DNA of 64,000 nucleotides from positions 992,001 through 1,056,000 of the forward strand of contig CAMRHE010000013.1 of assembly GCA_947044405.1 (NCBI GenBank). The letters run 5' to 3'. Of this stretch, positions 47,001 to 56,483 are shown piece by piece. This stretch comes from Leptodactylus fallax (lineage: Eukaryota > Chordata > Amphibia > Anura > Leptodactylidae). Positions within the stretch are counted from its first letter, which is position 1; every line of letters begins with the position of its first letter. The notes below the pieces were generated by a model. It was not told where the DNA came from and searched no databases. It saw nothing but the letters and a program-made list of their open reading frames with translations. A program made the position numbers and the translations under genes.

Positions 47001-48496
47001 CACTTTTGTCTATCAAAACAGATAGGCACATGAACAGCTGGGTTATTTACTGCCATGTGAATAAGTCCTTCTGTGGACTTAACTGGCCGATACAGCCTTT
47101 TTCCCCCACAGATGTCAGATCTTAAGAACAGCACTGTTGTGTGAGCAAAGTCTAAGGGATATTTCCCATCCAGACAATACTTCACTCCTTGAATAAATTG
47201 AGGGGAAAAAAAAAAAAAAAATGATAATACTGTTTACCTTATCTGAAGACTGCTTTCTATGTGCACTGCACTTCAGTTTCTACAAAGTAGAGTTTACTAC
47301 GTACTTCTATACATACTTGTGACCGCTTCTGTTATTGATAGATTATTAGTCACTGATATCAAAGCAGCTCCTTTTGTATGCTTACTATCATGTATGAAGG
47401 CTTATACAGTCAGTCAACAGACTGCCCAGCAAAACCCTGTGCAAATTTCAACTTTTCATGAAAATCTGATACCCTTGGGGTATGTTCAGTTTTTGTATGT
47501 TCAGATTCTGCCTCAAACACACATTTCTCTACTCTCCAATTAATTTTAAAGAAAGTCAGGAGCAGATTGAAAAATCTGAAAAAAACAAAAAAACAAACAA
47601 AAAAAAAAAAAAAAGCATCATGACCTATCTTTAGGCGGATTTCACCTTGCAAACCCCATTAAAATTAATGTGAGGCAGGAAGAAGAAAAAAAAAAAAAAA
47701 TCTACTAGACTCCCATTCAAATTTTTGAGGTGGATTTTGAAGCTGATTCAGCCTCAAACAAAAAAAACAGAAACTGAAATTACCCTTTAAAGTACCTAAA
47801 CTATAATATAACTAGGACTCTTACAACACTATACAGCAAAATAAAGTAAATATTTATAAAGACAGTATCTATATTATGAAGGGGACAATCATTAGCATAT
47901 CACAATTTTTAAGTTGTTGGGAGACCTCAATCTTAGCTATGCTTAAAAAGCAGAACATATATGTGAACACTACTATGGCTGTGGACTCAGTAGACCAAAA
48001 CAATAGGCTCCTATTTTTCCACAGCCCAACTCCTTCATAAATAGCTGACATCATTGTCAGACAAGCAGTAAAGCTTCTCTAATTCAAGAAAAAAGCCAAT
48101 CAAATCAACTGTATTACATATAGTACTTATTCTGGAACACTTGAGACACTGCTTCAAGACGATAAGAATTACATTTTATACATACCTTGTGTTATAGTCT
48201 ATAATTTCGTTATCAGGCTTAACAAAGGTATCATAAACCACCTGTAACCCATGGTCAACCACTGTGACTCTCGCAAGTTCCAGACCACGAGTTGTGTAAC
48301 ACTACATATGGTATACAGAAGACAAACAATTAAACAAGAAAGAGGGTAACCATGTTAAACCATAATCAAATGAGTGAAAAGTTACCATTTCACAATCCAC
48401 AGAATACATTCCAGGATTCCCATCTGAAGGTTGAAGTTTGACAAATGTTTTCATATACCCATCAAGATTTTCTTTTTGGCCATCATGCACATGAAG
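31919..48496 (-). CDS. REXO1-like RNA exonuclease, C-terminal DEDDh domain (five exons, 5' part not found)
   Basis: Five exons on the - strand (48386-48496, 48186-48301, 43771-43909, 42849-42969, 31919-32007) sum to 576 nt in one frame, or 191 residues plus TAA. The product reads [15 protein letters not shown], then [19 protein letters not shown] (Exo I Asp and Glu), [37 protein letters not shown] (Exo II Asp), [17 protein letters not shown] and [16 protein letters not shown] (Exo III His and Asp). This is a full catalytic set for 3'-5' exonucleases of the REXO1/Rex1 family, known to trim structured RNAs. Residue-level agreement with vertebrate REXO1 is high, but I cannot tell the orthologue from a paralogue. 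All introns are GT-AG on the - strand. The last intron is about 10.8 kb. The N-terminal exons should lie above 48.5 kb or beyond the window. Confidence 0.9.
32190..32570 (-). repeat. Possible LINE 3' tail
   Basis: On the + strand a T run (32202-32223) is followed by AACAGAGTAAACATTGAAAA plus TAAAATTGAG, so the - strand ends with AATAAAA-like signals and an A tail. The same kind of end is seen at 45791. Assigning it to an L1-like LINE is a guess from the A tail and the layout. Confidence 0.3.
32571..33563. repeat. hAT-like non-autonomous repeat with degenerate internal repeats
   Basis: The right end is GAACCCCTAGCTACGCCTCTG (inverted CAGAGGCGTAGCTAGGGG). The interior 32780-33000 has imperfect GGGGTTATTTAGATAAGGGG-type repeats. 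The left end is not clear. Confidence 0.4.
33468..33529. repeat. Two adjoining perfect palindromes
   Basis: 33468-33492 is CGTATACTGAT-AGT-ATCAGTATACG. 33491-33529 has 15-base arms CGAACATGTCCAAGT and ACTTGGACATGTTCG around TGGGGGCCC. They share a CG and sit 8-70 bases inside the hAT-like end. Confidence 0.9.
33564..35799. other. Intron of the REXO1-like gene, no gene seen
   Basis: AT-rich, with A/T runs near 34300, 34415 and 34590. The short open frames do not resemble known proteins. Confidence 0.5.
35800..36095. repeat. GGCTGRGGCCCC-family MITE
   Basis: Ends GGCCGGGGCCCCACATGG and CCACATGGAGCCTTAGCC, 5' flank TAA. Internal AAATCGCAGCATGTCAATTA is shared with the 5057 copy. Confidence 0.7.
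36096..39378. other. REXO1-like intron, no gene seen
   Basis: It has a G run at 36790-36802 and an A-rich stretch at 38490-38520. No coding exon, RNA gene or recognisable transposon ends. Confidence 0.45.
39379..40335. mobile_element. hAT-type non-autonomous element, second copy, expanded minisatellite
   Basis: It starts CAGTGGCGTAACTAGGAATG and ends TATTTACGCCCCTG, flanked by CACGTTAG (39371-39378) and CACGTCAG (40336-40343), a 7/8 match. It is in opposite orientation to 26325-27050. It carries the same GCGGCTGCCACAGGGCTC segment and about a dozen copies of a 31-bp unit. Confidence 0.82.
39425..39855. repeat. 31-bp minisatellite, about 12-13 units
   Basis: The unit reads TATTATATGCTCTACAGTGG followed by CCCCCACCCAG. 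The complement aligns with the unit at 26829 (GGGGCCACT...CATA...ATACTG). The two open frames across it are by-products, since 31 is not a multiple of 3. Confidence 0.95.
40336..42848. other. REXO1-like intron with hAT-like and MITE fragments
   Basis: At 41440 CAGCGGTTCCCAACCTTTTT resembles termini of hAT elements, and 41650-41950 holds imperfect GTAATATTACCTGTGGGGGG-type repeats. At 40650 GCTAGGTTAACACTAGC begins a MITE-like piece. G run at 42091-42103. No gene. Confidence 0.4.
42849..42969 (-). CDS. REXO1-like exon
   Basis: Acceptor tgttttacag. It reads [19 protein letters not shown], then [19 protein letters not shown] and DD, ending with one base before donor GTAAGA. Confidence 0.92.
43254..43269. 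repeat. Poly(G) tract
   Basis: Sixteen consecutive G in an intron. A complementary C run lies at 43682-43695. Confidence 0.95.
43771..43909 (-). CDS. REXO1-like exon: Exo II motif
   Basis: It reads [19 protein letters not shown], then [20 protein letters not shown], then SDLIALK, before donor GTAAGA. It completes the split Arg codon from the previous exon. Confidence 0.92.
43995..44060. repeat. (GAAA)n microsatellite
   Basis: Begins as AAAAAG repeats and becomes at least 12 uninterrupted GAAA units, 85 bases upstream (- strand sense) of the Exo II exon. Confidence 0.95.
44154..45713 (+). mobile_element. Tc1 DD34E element, family C, first copy
   Basis: Ends CAGTGGGGAAAAAAAAAGTT and the inverted GTATTTAGTCAGCCACC type. 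TA follows at 45714-45715. The left target reads TT. It is 1560 bp long. A sister copy in the same orientation is at 54907-56483. Confidence 0.92.
44486..45507 (+). pseudogene. Tc1 transposase, family C, lightly damaged
   Basis: It starts [19 protein letters not shown], with the HTH intact ([20 protein letters not shown]). A frameshift near 44740 leads into [56 protein letters not shown] and [11 protein letters not shown] follow in one frame with 34-residue spacing. A second shift near 45345 precedes the C-terminus. All three catalytic acids are kept. Confidence 0.92.
45732..46745. repeat. GGCTGRGGCCCC-family MITE split by an 820-bp insertion
   Basis: It starts GGCTGAGGCCCCACATAGC, runs to TTTGCTGCGTTTTTTT (about 45790), then resumes at about 46613 with GTGGCTACAGAAGGAATGGG and GGCTCAAAAAACTGCAGCAA. 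Compared with the 21412 copy, the interrupted point falls in the left arm of the palindrome. Confidence 0.7.
45791..46612 (-). mobile_element. Insertion, possible truncated LINE
   Basis: On the - strand it ends TTCAATAAAAACTATTGACT followed by a run of A, the expected end of a reverse-transcribed insert. No coding motif is recognisable in the 820 bases. L1-like origin is only suggested by the A tail. Confidence 0.4.
46746..48185. other. REXO1-like intron, no gene seen
   Basis: Several A runs (47203-47220, 47593-47613, 47684-47700). A palindrome-like stretch at 46855-47090 (CATGGCTTTTGATAGATC / GCCATGTGAATAAGTCC) may be a decayed MITE. Confidence 0.4.
48186..48301 (-). CDS. REXO1-like exon
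   Basis: It reads [19 protein letters not shown], then [19 protein letters not shown], ending two bases into an Arg codon before GTATG. Confidence 0.9.
48386..48496 (-). CDS. REXO1-like exon: Exo I motif
   Basis: A polypyrimidine tract and AAG acceptor precede, and donor GTAAC follows. It holds exactly 37 codons, ending YSVDCEM, with the first catalytic Asp and Glu. Confidence 0.88.
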
Positions 48497-48668
48497 CTTC
48501 AGGAAGGGAAAAATGAAAGCTGAAAAATGTTTAAACTAATTCTGCTCCCACTTCAAACTATAGTATGCAGCAATAATTACAAAGTACAATTTTTTTATAA
48601 AGAAATTTAGAAGCAACTTTCAGCAAATCAAGGGGAGAGAGGGAGGGAAGGAAAAAGAAGGGTCATTA

Positions 48669-50245
48669 CACTGTGTTCCAAATTATTATGCAAAAAGTGT
48701 TTAGGAGTGATAAGGTAAGAATTTTTTTTTGTTTGTCAGTTAAACTCATTGATGGTGATGTGTGTCAGGGCTCTTTATATCACTGAAAGCAACTGCAGAC
48801 ACGTGTACTCATTAGTTTGGCAGGTGTGTCCAATTAAAGGCAAGACTACTTAAGAAGGCTGTCCCACATTATTAAGCAGCCTACATTTTCAGCCAAAATG
48901 GGAAAGAAAAAGGATGTGTCGGCTGCTGAGAAACAACAAATTGTGGAGTGTTTAGGTCAAGGCATGACTACAAATCAACATTGCCAAGATACTTCATCGT
49001 GAGCATCGCACAATCAAGTAGTATGTAGCTGATTCACAGCACACACGTGTGCGTGCTGATAAGGGAAAATTGAGGACTCTTTCCAACAGGCAATTACGTC
49101 AGGTTAAAAGAGCAGCTTCAAAAATGTCTTGTCATAGCAGCAGACAAGTTTTTGAAGCTGCTGGTGCCTCCAACGTCCCCCAAACAACAAGATGCAGGGT
49201 CCTTCAGAGGTTTGCAGCTGTGCGTAGGCCATCCTGTCGACCTCCTCTATCCACTGCACACAAGCAGAAACGGCTCCAGTGGGCCAAACAATACATGAAG
49301 ACTGACTTCAAAACTGTTTTGTTCACAGATGAGTGCCGTGCAACGCTTGATGGTCCAGATGGATAGAGTGGAGGATGGCTTGTTGATGGACACCCCATGC
49401 AAACATGGCTACAGCGCCAACAAGGAGGAGGTGGAGTAATGTTTTGGGCTGGAATCATGGGGAGAGAGATTGTCAGCCCCTTTAGGATCCCTGAAGGGGT
49501 AAAGATGAACTCCATAATGTATGTGGAGTTTCTCAAACAGCACTTCTTGCCATGGTTCAAGAAGAAGAACCATGCATTCCGCAGAAAGATCATTTTCATG
49601 CATGATAATGCACCGTCTCATGCTGCAAATAACACATCTGCATCTCTGGATGCTATGGGCATAAAAGGGGACAAACTTATGGTGTGGCCCCCCATGCTCC
49701 CCTGACCTCAACCCCATTGAGAACCTCTGGAGCATAATCAAAAGGAATGTCTATAATGGCGGGAGGCAGTTCACATCTAAGCAACAGCTCTGGGAGGGTA
49801 TTCTGTCCTCATGCAAATCAATTGAAGCAGAAACCATGCAAAAACTGACAAATTCAATGGACGAGAGAGTTCAGAAGCTTCTTTCGAACAAGGGGTCCTA
49901 TGTGCAAATGTAACATCACCTAGAATAAAGTTTTGGCTTGAAAACTGTTTGATTTCAGTTTGTAATAACCTGCTAATGCTTATAATTTCACAATGACCAT
50001 TTTTTTTGTTCTTAATAAAAATGAAAAGGTTGCAAATTCTGCTGTGCATAATAATTTAGAACATGCATTTTGAGTGTTTATTTATTATTTTTTTAAATAT
50101 ACTGTTATCATAGGCAGTTTGTTCAAAAACCTTTAAATTATACTCGAATAGTTGATGACTGGAAAATTACAATGACTGCAATTCATATAGGTAATTTTGG
50201 AAAATATGAGAAAATATTAGTTGCATAATAATTTGGAACACAGTG
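48669..50245 (+). mobile_element. DD37E Tc1/mariner-type element
   Basis: TA at 48667-48668 and 50246-50247. Inverted ends begin CACTGTGTTCCAAATTATTA. It is 1577 bp long. The catalytic spacing counted from HDNAPSH to NPIEN is 37 residues once one extra C near 49691 is discounted, marking a lineage distinct from the DD34E copies. Confidence 0.9.
48898..49913 (+). pseudogene. DD37E transposase, broken
   Basis: It starts MGKKKDVSAAEKQQIVECL and shifts frame near 48973. It continues RVRADKGKLRTLSNRQLR and the AHKQKRLQWAKQYM block, then VLFTDECRATLDGPDG and a TAG near 49364. It resumes MQTWLQRQQGGGGVMFWAGI and FMHDNAPSHAANNT. A one-base insertion in a C run near 49691 breaks the frame before [11 protein letters not shown], and it ends NKGSYVQM and TAA at 49911-49913. 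Confidence 0.9.
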
Positions 50246-50351
50246 TAAAAGCAAATAAACTTAACAAATGTCTCTACTAATGACAAAATACAAATCAAGC
50301 ACAGAAGAAAAGTATGCCTACTCTTTTGATTATCAAAATAAATATATGTCT

Positions 50352-50622
50352 CAGGCTAGGTTTATAGCTGTGTTGGAGTCTCCATAGAAGACTCTGCTGC
50401 AGATAGTCTAAAAATGGCAGAGAAAAGTCCTGCACGGAGCACTTCTCTGCCAGTTTCAGTATAAAACCAGTGGAAACCCGATGGACTGCATTATAGGGTA
50501 TGGAATCAGTGGGTAACTTTTTTTTTTTCTTTTTAAAGCAGACCAGCACTCAGTCTTTCGGGTCCCCATGTGGACCTTGAACGACGAAGAGACGAATGCT
50601 AGTGTGAACCTAGCATTAGTTT
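50352..50622. repeat. MITE-like repeat (GCTAGGTT ends)
   Basis: It starts GGCTAGGTTTATAGCTGTG and ends CTAGTGTGAACCTAGCATTA. Related starts occur at 29447 (CGCTAGGTTCACACCTGCGT) and 40650. Confidence 0.5.
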
Positions 50623-51052
50623 TAAAATATATTCCCAAGTCAAAACCAGATAAATTCTTAGATAATTTTAAGTGTCTGCTGGGCCCATAGGGGAGCACTT
50701 CATAAAATGCTCCAATATCTCTAATAGGTTAAATTATACTAAATGAAGTCTAAATATTCCAATTCCAGATCTTTAAAGGGGTTTTCCAGGACTAAATGCA
50801 GGAAATGCTTATTATATGAATAAGCAAATCTGTTATGTTCAATGTGTGTTTGGACCAGTTTTACCATACCCCATTATCATGCTTATGCAATACTTTCTGG
50901 TTTACACCTGCTGGTAGTGGGAGTATTAGTTTTTCCAGGCAGCCCTTCCCAGCATCCACCCACTGCATCACCTAGCAGTCTTTCATCCATGCCCAGTACA
51001 CCCTCTGATGTGCAATACGCTCCTGTATATGCATTTGTATGTGTATGTATAA

Positions 51053-51053
51053 A

Positions 51054-51084
<31 letters not shown>
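51053..51084. repeat. (TA)n microsatellite
   Basis: About 16 TA units followed by GTGTGT. Confidence 0.95.
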
Positions 51085-51086
<2 letters not shown>

Positions 51087-51632
51087 GTGTCACATGCATG
51101 TGTATATGCCAGAAAAACAAACACACACACTACAGATGGATGGGAAATTAACAGGGTTATGTCGAGGGCTTCAGAAAAGCAATTACCAGTAAGAGCAATT
51201 CTTCTCCTACAGCAGCAGCCATGCAAAATAGTAATCTAGGGAGGAACTACAGCCTGAAGCTTCTTTCTTCCAAAAGATCATCGATGCAAATACTAATAAA
51301 AAACTTAACATTTAATAATAAATATTAAAAAGGTCCCAAAGAATATCAAACATCATAATTAAATTAGCCACTCTATGGAGTCCAACATTATAGCGAATAC
51401 ACATGAAATCACCACCATATTAAGTTGTATATCATGGCAGCCACACAATTAAATAATGAAACGATCTTACCAAAATCTGAAGACAGGAGTAACCCAGTAG
51501 GTGGTGGTGCATCACAGGAGGAAGAATTGCAGTCCCTATTCCTCCCCCTAAGACTTTCCCTTACACCCAAATTGACTCCTGCCCTAACAAGGGCAGTACC
51601 AAGCTGTCCTTAAATTGACCCTATAAATCCCT

Positions 51633-51681
51633 AGTCTCTATGAGTTTCCTGGTACAGTAACGCACCAATCATCAGGGGACT
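51633..51681 (-). ncRNA. Hammerhead ribozyme-like motif in left pseudo-LTR
   Basis: On the - strand: helix I strand AGTCCC, core CTGATGA (51675-51669), helix II TTGGT/ACCAG around a 10-base loop, GAAA, a rudimentary helix III (AC..AT), then A and GAGACT closing helix I with one A-C mismatch. The predicted cut is after 51639. It is sense to the Penelope body. Confidence 0.65.
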
Positions 51682-52600
51682 TACTAGACTACTCAAATTC
51701 CAAAATTCTTGCTCAAATACATGTAAATAAATAACTAAATGCTGCCTACAGTGGTAAAGCAAAGCAAATAAAACCCCACAATGGAGGAAAAATGCTCACT
51801 GACTCCATGTAGTGACGATAGTAGCAAGATCCCAGCATATCAGGGTAACTTATATAGTAATGGACTGATGTTTGAATATCGCACTAAAAGCAGCGCATAC
51901 TGATGACGTCATACGTAAAACACAGTCATCCCGTTATACTAGTAGCGATATATAACATACTGCACGCGCATGCGCATATCTCCCCGATCTCTGGCCAAAC
52001 ATACCACGCATGCACGAAGTCAATACATCGCGCATGCGCATATCCTCCCAATCTCCGGTATAATACATCGAAAACGAGCATGCGCAGTGGGACAAGCTCC
52101 TAAATAGGCCCCTCAATGCGCAAAAAGCTACAGGGAAGCTTAAAATATCCTCTATTAACCAAAATAGTTCAAATAAGGCCCATAGAAATACCGCAGTGAT
52201 CAAACAGCCAGCCAATTGCTAGATAAAAAAAACACAGGTATAAGACGGAAAGAAGACCTGGAGAGGCCCAATAAGCCTACCATCCAAGTACAACAGCCCC
52301 AGGACATTAAAGGCTCAATTAAATCAAAAATAATGACCAAGAGCAAAAATGCCCAGAATTAAAGAGGCAACCGGTCAAAGACACAAAACATACAAAAAAC
52401 AGAAAATACTGCTGTAATCATAAATGACTCTGAGGTATATATACTCTGAAAAGATCTTTCAAGAGAAACTTTTCTCTCTATACACAAATAATTTTATATA
52501 TGCTGTTAAAATATACCCTATTCACAAAAATATCCCACACGGTCTGATCTATCTTATTGAGTGGAAGAAGAGGAGGAAAAGAAGGGAACAAGAGGGGGGA

Positions 52601-53652
52601 TCAAATGAAACAGCAAAAATTAAGCCGCTCATTAAACCCATTTGGAATCTCAGTTTTTAATTTAAATATCCATTTTGTCTCACACTGTAATGTCATCTTA
52701 TGCCAATCACCACCTCTCGGATGGGGTTTTACCAAATCAATACCTGTAAACCGCAGGCAATTTACATTACCCCCGTAGCACGAGTTGACATGTCTTGCCA
52801 CTGGGGTATCCCGTTCATTCCATATATCCCCAAGATGCTCACCAATTCTTTTCCTCAACTCTCGATTAGTTTTTCCAACATATTCCAATTTACACTGGCA
52901 TGTGATCTTATAGATCACTCCCCTTGACCGACAGGATATGAAATGTTTTATTTCAAAAATGGCTTTTAAATTTTCTGAAAAAAATTCCCGTCCTGCCAGT
53001 AAAAATGGACATGAAGAGCAACCACTACACTTAAAACAACCTTTTGGTGGAGATAGCCATGATGTAGTTTTTTTGTACATCTAAATGGCTGTGAACTAGG
53101 CGATCTTTCAAAGATCTTCCTCTCCTGAATGTGATCTGTGGTCTTTCACTTACAACTGCCTTGATATCAGGGTCCATAGTTAAAATGTCCCAATGGCGTT
53201 GTAAGACTTGTGATGCCCCGTTATCAAAAGTTCCAATTAAAACGAACAATTTTTTCTGAACTAGTTTGTTCTATTTTTTTTGGTCTCAATAATTGAGTAC
53301 GATCACAATTCAGGGAAGACCTATATGCTTCTCTCAAAATTCTATCAGGATAGCCACGTCTAATAAACCTTGATCTAAGATCAGCAGCTTGGTCCACAAA
53401 ATCCTGTCACCCCCGAACAGTTTCTTCTAAGTCTCAGATATTGGCCACGAGGAATTCCCCTCTTCAATGAATAGGGATGATTACGCCTCCATTGAAGAAA
53501 GGAATTAGTAGCTGTTGCCTTCCTGAACACTTTAGTATTCAGTATGCCTCCACATCCCTTAGAAATCAATACATCCAGGAATGGGAGGGTAGAGCCTCCA
53601 ACTTCAAACGTGAAAGACAGACCAATTTTATTCACGTTTAAAGTCCCTACAA
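52601..53652 (-). pseudogene. Penelope-like RT C-terminus, linker and GIY-YIG endonuclease
   Basis: In order on the - strand: LNVNKIGLSFTFEVGGSTL and FLDVLISKGCGG (end of palm/thumb); HPYSLKRGIPRGQYLRLRR; after a frameshift near 53400, DFVDQAADLRSRFIRRGYP; after another near 53245, QVLQRHWDILTMDPDIKAV and RPQITFRRGRSLKDRLVHS; after a third near 53065, the Cys-rich CFKCSGCSSCPFLL. Then come the endonuclease GVIYKITCQCKLEYVGKTN and RELRKRIGEHLGDI, with both tyrosines and the catalytic Arg. It ends with a stop at 52601-52603. The RT active-site region is missing by truncation. Confidence 0.9.
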
Positions 53653-53803
53653 ATGCTGGGATCTTGCTACCATCGTCACTACATGGAGTCAGTGAGCGTT
53701 TTTCCTCCATTGTGGGGTTTTATTTGCTTTACCACTGTAGGCAGCATTTAGTTATTTATATGTATTTGACCAAGAATTTTGAAATTTATGGAGTAGTCTA
53801 GTA

Positions 53804-53852
53804 AGTCCCCTGATGATTGGTGCGTTACTGTACCAGGAAACGTATAGAGACT
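53804..53852 (+). ncRNA. Hammerhead ribozyme-like motif in right pseudo-LTR
   Basis: It has the same parts as the left motif: AGTCCC (53804-53809), CTGATGA (53810-53816), TTGGT (53817-53821) with ACCAG (53832-53836), GAAA (53837-53840), CGTAT, then A at 53846 and GAGACT (53847-53852). Core bases are all kept. Helix III is only one or two pairs, as in Penelope-type hammerheads, and has a C-A mismatch. Confidence 0.65.
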
Positions 53853-54305
53853 AGGGATTTATAGGGTCAATTTAAGGACAGCTTGGTACTGCCCTTGTTA
53901 GGGCAGGAGTCAATTTGGGTGTAAGGGAAAGTCTTAGGGGGAGGAATAGGGACTGCAATTCTTCCTCCTGTGATGCACCACCACCTACTGGGTTACTCCT
54001 GTCTTCAGATTTTGGTAAGATCGTTTCATTATTTAATTGTGTGGCTGCTATGATATACAACTTAATATGGTGGTGATTTCATGTGTATTCGCTATAATGT
54101 TGGACTCCATAGAGTGGCTAATTTAATTATGATGTTTGATATTCTTTGGGACCTTTTTAATATTTATTATTAAATGTTAAGTTTTATTAGTATTTGCATC
54201 AGTGCTTTCGGATAATTTATTTTCTGTTGCAATTGGTGGATTGTTTTGTCATTTGACATAATACTCTACACCTCTGCTCTTTTTTGCTTTTGTGTTCCAA
54301 AAGAT

Positions 54306-54906
54306 GCACCATCTTCAAATCTCAGCTGAAGTCTGTAGTGTTTAAACCTTTCACCGCCACCCACGTATTTATACATTCAGCTAAGGTGGCACTTCTGTAG
54401 CAGAGGATGTATATGGTATGTCCTTAATACTAATGCAGATTTCTCAGGATCGGTTAGGGCTATGAAGATGGTCTTGGGTTTATTTTAAAGATGAGAATCA
54501 TCATTAAGATGATACCAATATTATAGCCATTACAGATCTAGAGCAATTCGTTGGTGAAAATACTATTCGGCATTGAGATCCCAAATGCAGATCTCAATTC
54601 CTGACAGTTTTTAAAAGCAAATCGCTCCAAATCTGTAAGGGCTATCAAGAGGATTCTCATCTTTAAAATGAATCTAAGATCTTCATAACCCTAACCAATC
54701 CTGAGTTATAGGGTTCTAAATATCCTCCCACTTCCAGCCTTCCAGACGTTTAGCATCATCCAGGTCACGGAGCCAAAAGAGTTGCACCAAACACCACAAA
54801 CAAAGCAATCAATGAAGTTTACATTTGACCCTGTCCCTATCCTGTACATACCTGATCTTTTTAGAGTAAAATACACTGCCGCTCTAGCGATATCCGTTAC
54901 ATGCTA
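54306..54906. other. Non-coding, no recognised feature
   Basis: Two inverted phrases (GATTTCTCAGGATCGGTTAG plus GGCTATGAAGATGGTCTT at about 54440, and its complement near 54650-54710) suggest a decayed palindromic repeat. No gene. Confidence 0.4.
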
Positions 54907-56483
54907 CAGTGGGGAAAAAAGTATTTAGTCAGCCACCAATTATGCAAGTTCTCCCACTTAAAAAGATGAGCGAGGCCTGTAATTGACATCATAGGTAGAC
55001 CTCAACTGTGAGAGACAAAATGAGAAAACAAATCCAGAAAATCACTGTGATTTTTAAATAATTTATTTGGAAATTATGGTGGAAAATAAGTATTTGGTCA
55101 CCTACAAACAAGCAAGATTTCTGGCTCTCACAGACCTGTAACAACTTCAAGAGGCTCCTTTGTCCTCCACTCATTACCTGTAGTAATGGCACCTGTTTCA
55201 AATTGTTATCAGTATAAAAGACACCCGTCCACAACCTCAAACAGTCACACTCCAAACTCCACTATGGTGAAGACCAAAGAGCTGTAGAATGACACCAGAA
55301 ACAAAATTGTAGACCTGCACCAGGCTGGGAAGACTGAATCTGCAATAGGCAAGCAGCTTGGTGTGAAGAAGTCAACTGTGGGAGCAATAATTAGAAAATG
55401 GAAGACATACAAGTCCACTGATCATCTCCCTTGATCAGGGGCTCCACGCAAGATCTTACCCAGTGGTGTCAAAATGATCACAAGAACGGTGAGCAAAAAT
55501 CCCAGAACCACTCGGGGGGACCTAGTGAATAACCTGCAGAAAGCTGGGACTAATGTAACAAAAGGCTACCATCAGTAACACACTACACCGCAAGGGACTC
55601 AGATCCTGCAGTGCCAGACGTGTCCCCCTGCTTAAGCCAGTACATATCTGGGCCTGTCTGAAGTTTGCTAGCGAGCATTTGGATGTTCCAGAAGAGTATT
55701 GGGAAAATGTCATATGGTCAGATGAAACCAAAGTAGAACTGTTTGGTAGAAACACAACTCGTCGTGTTTGGAGGAGAGTGACTGCTGAGTTGCATCCAAA
55801 GAACACCATACCTACTGTGAAGCATGGGGGTGGCATCATCATGCTTTGGGGCTGTTTCTCTGCAAAGGGACCAGGACAACTGATCCGTGTACTTGAAAGA
55901 ATGAATGGGGCCATGTATCGAGAGATTTTGGAGTGCAAAACGAGCAAGGGCATTGAAGATGAAACGTGGCTGGGACTTTCAGCATGACAATGATCCCAAG
56001 CACACCGCCAGGGTAATGAAGGAGTGGCTTCGTAAGAATCATTTCAAGGTCCTGGAGTGGCCTAGCCAGTCTCCAGATCTCAACCCCATAGAAAACCTTT
56101 GGAGGGAGTTGAAAGTCCATGTTGCCCAGTGACAGCCCCAAAACATCACTGCTCTAGAGGCGATCTGCATGGGGGAATGGGCCAACATACCAGCAACAGT
56201 GTGTGCCAACCTTGTGAAGACTTACAGAAAACGTTTGACCTCTGTAATTGCCAACAAAGGATATATAACAAAGTATTGAGATGAACTTTTGTTATTGACC
56301 AAATACTTATTTTCCACCACAATTTGCAAATAAATTCTTAAAAAAATTAGACAATGTGACTTTCTGGATTTGTTTTCTCATTTTGTCTCATAGTTGAGGT
56401 CTACGTATGATGTCCATTACAGTCATCTTTTTAAGTGGGAGAACTTGCACAATTGGTGGCTGACTAAATACTATTTCCCACTG
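54907..56483 (+). mobile_element. Tc1 DD34E element, family C, second copy
   Basis: TA at 54905-54906 and 56484-56485. Ends CAGTGGGGAAAAAAGTATTT inverted at the right. It is 1577 bp long, in direct orientation relative to 44154-45713. Confidence 0.93.
55264..56279 (+). pseudogene. Tc1 transposase, family C, broken
   Basis: It starts MVKTKEL then TAG at codon 8. Further stops occur near 55432. From 55679 it reads [31 protein letters not shown], then an ~11-base-scale deletion/shift near 55937, [12 protein letters not shown], and [15 protein letters not shown] with the 34 spacing. It ends YITKY and TGA at 56277-56279. It is more damaged than the 44.5 kb copy. Confidence 0.9.

Larger units (their letters stand above)
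51279..54294 (-). mobile_element. Penelope-like retroelement, 5'-truncated, with inverted pseudo-LTRs
   Basis: The body on the - strand (53652 to about 51840) encodes part of a reverse transcriptase and a GIY-YIG endonuclease. It is flanked by two ~550-bp copies of one sequence in opposite orientation, at 51283-51838 and 53653-54200. TTCCAAAAGAT occurs at 51268-51278 and 54295-54305 and is probably the target duplication. That leaves ~94 extra bases at the right. Penelope-like elements are known for pseudo-LTRs in direct or inverted arrangement, for 5' truncation, for GIY-YIG endonucleases and for hammerhead ribozymes. All four are present here. Between endonuclease and left pseudo-LTR lies ~760 bases with three GCGCATGCGC/GCATGCGCA palindromes (51966-52085). 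Confidence 0.88.

Noticed and set aside
52601..53080. GIY-YIG protein as a host nuclease or homing endonuclease
   Set aside because: The upstream Penelope RT blocks, Cys-rich linker and pseudo-LTRs show it belongs to a retroelement.
53801..53862. Alternative helix I for the hammerhead (TAAGTCCC with GGGATTTA, 8 bp)
   Set aside because: It pairs well but leaves seven unpaired bases between the predicted cut and helix I. The AGTCCC/GAGACT pairing abuts the cut as the fold requires, so I preferred it while noting the alternative.
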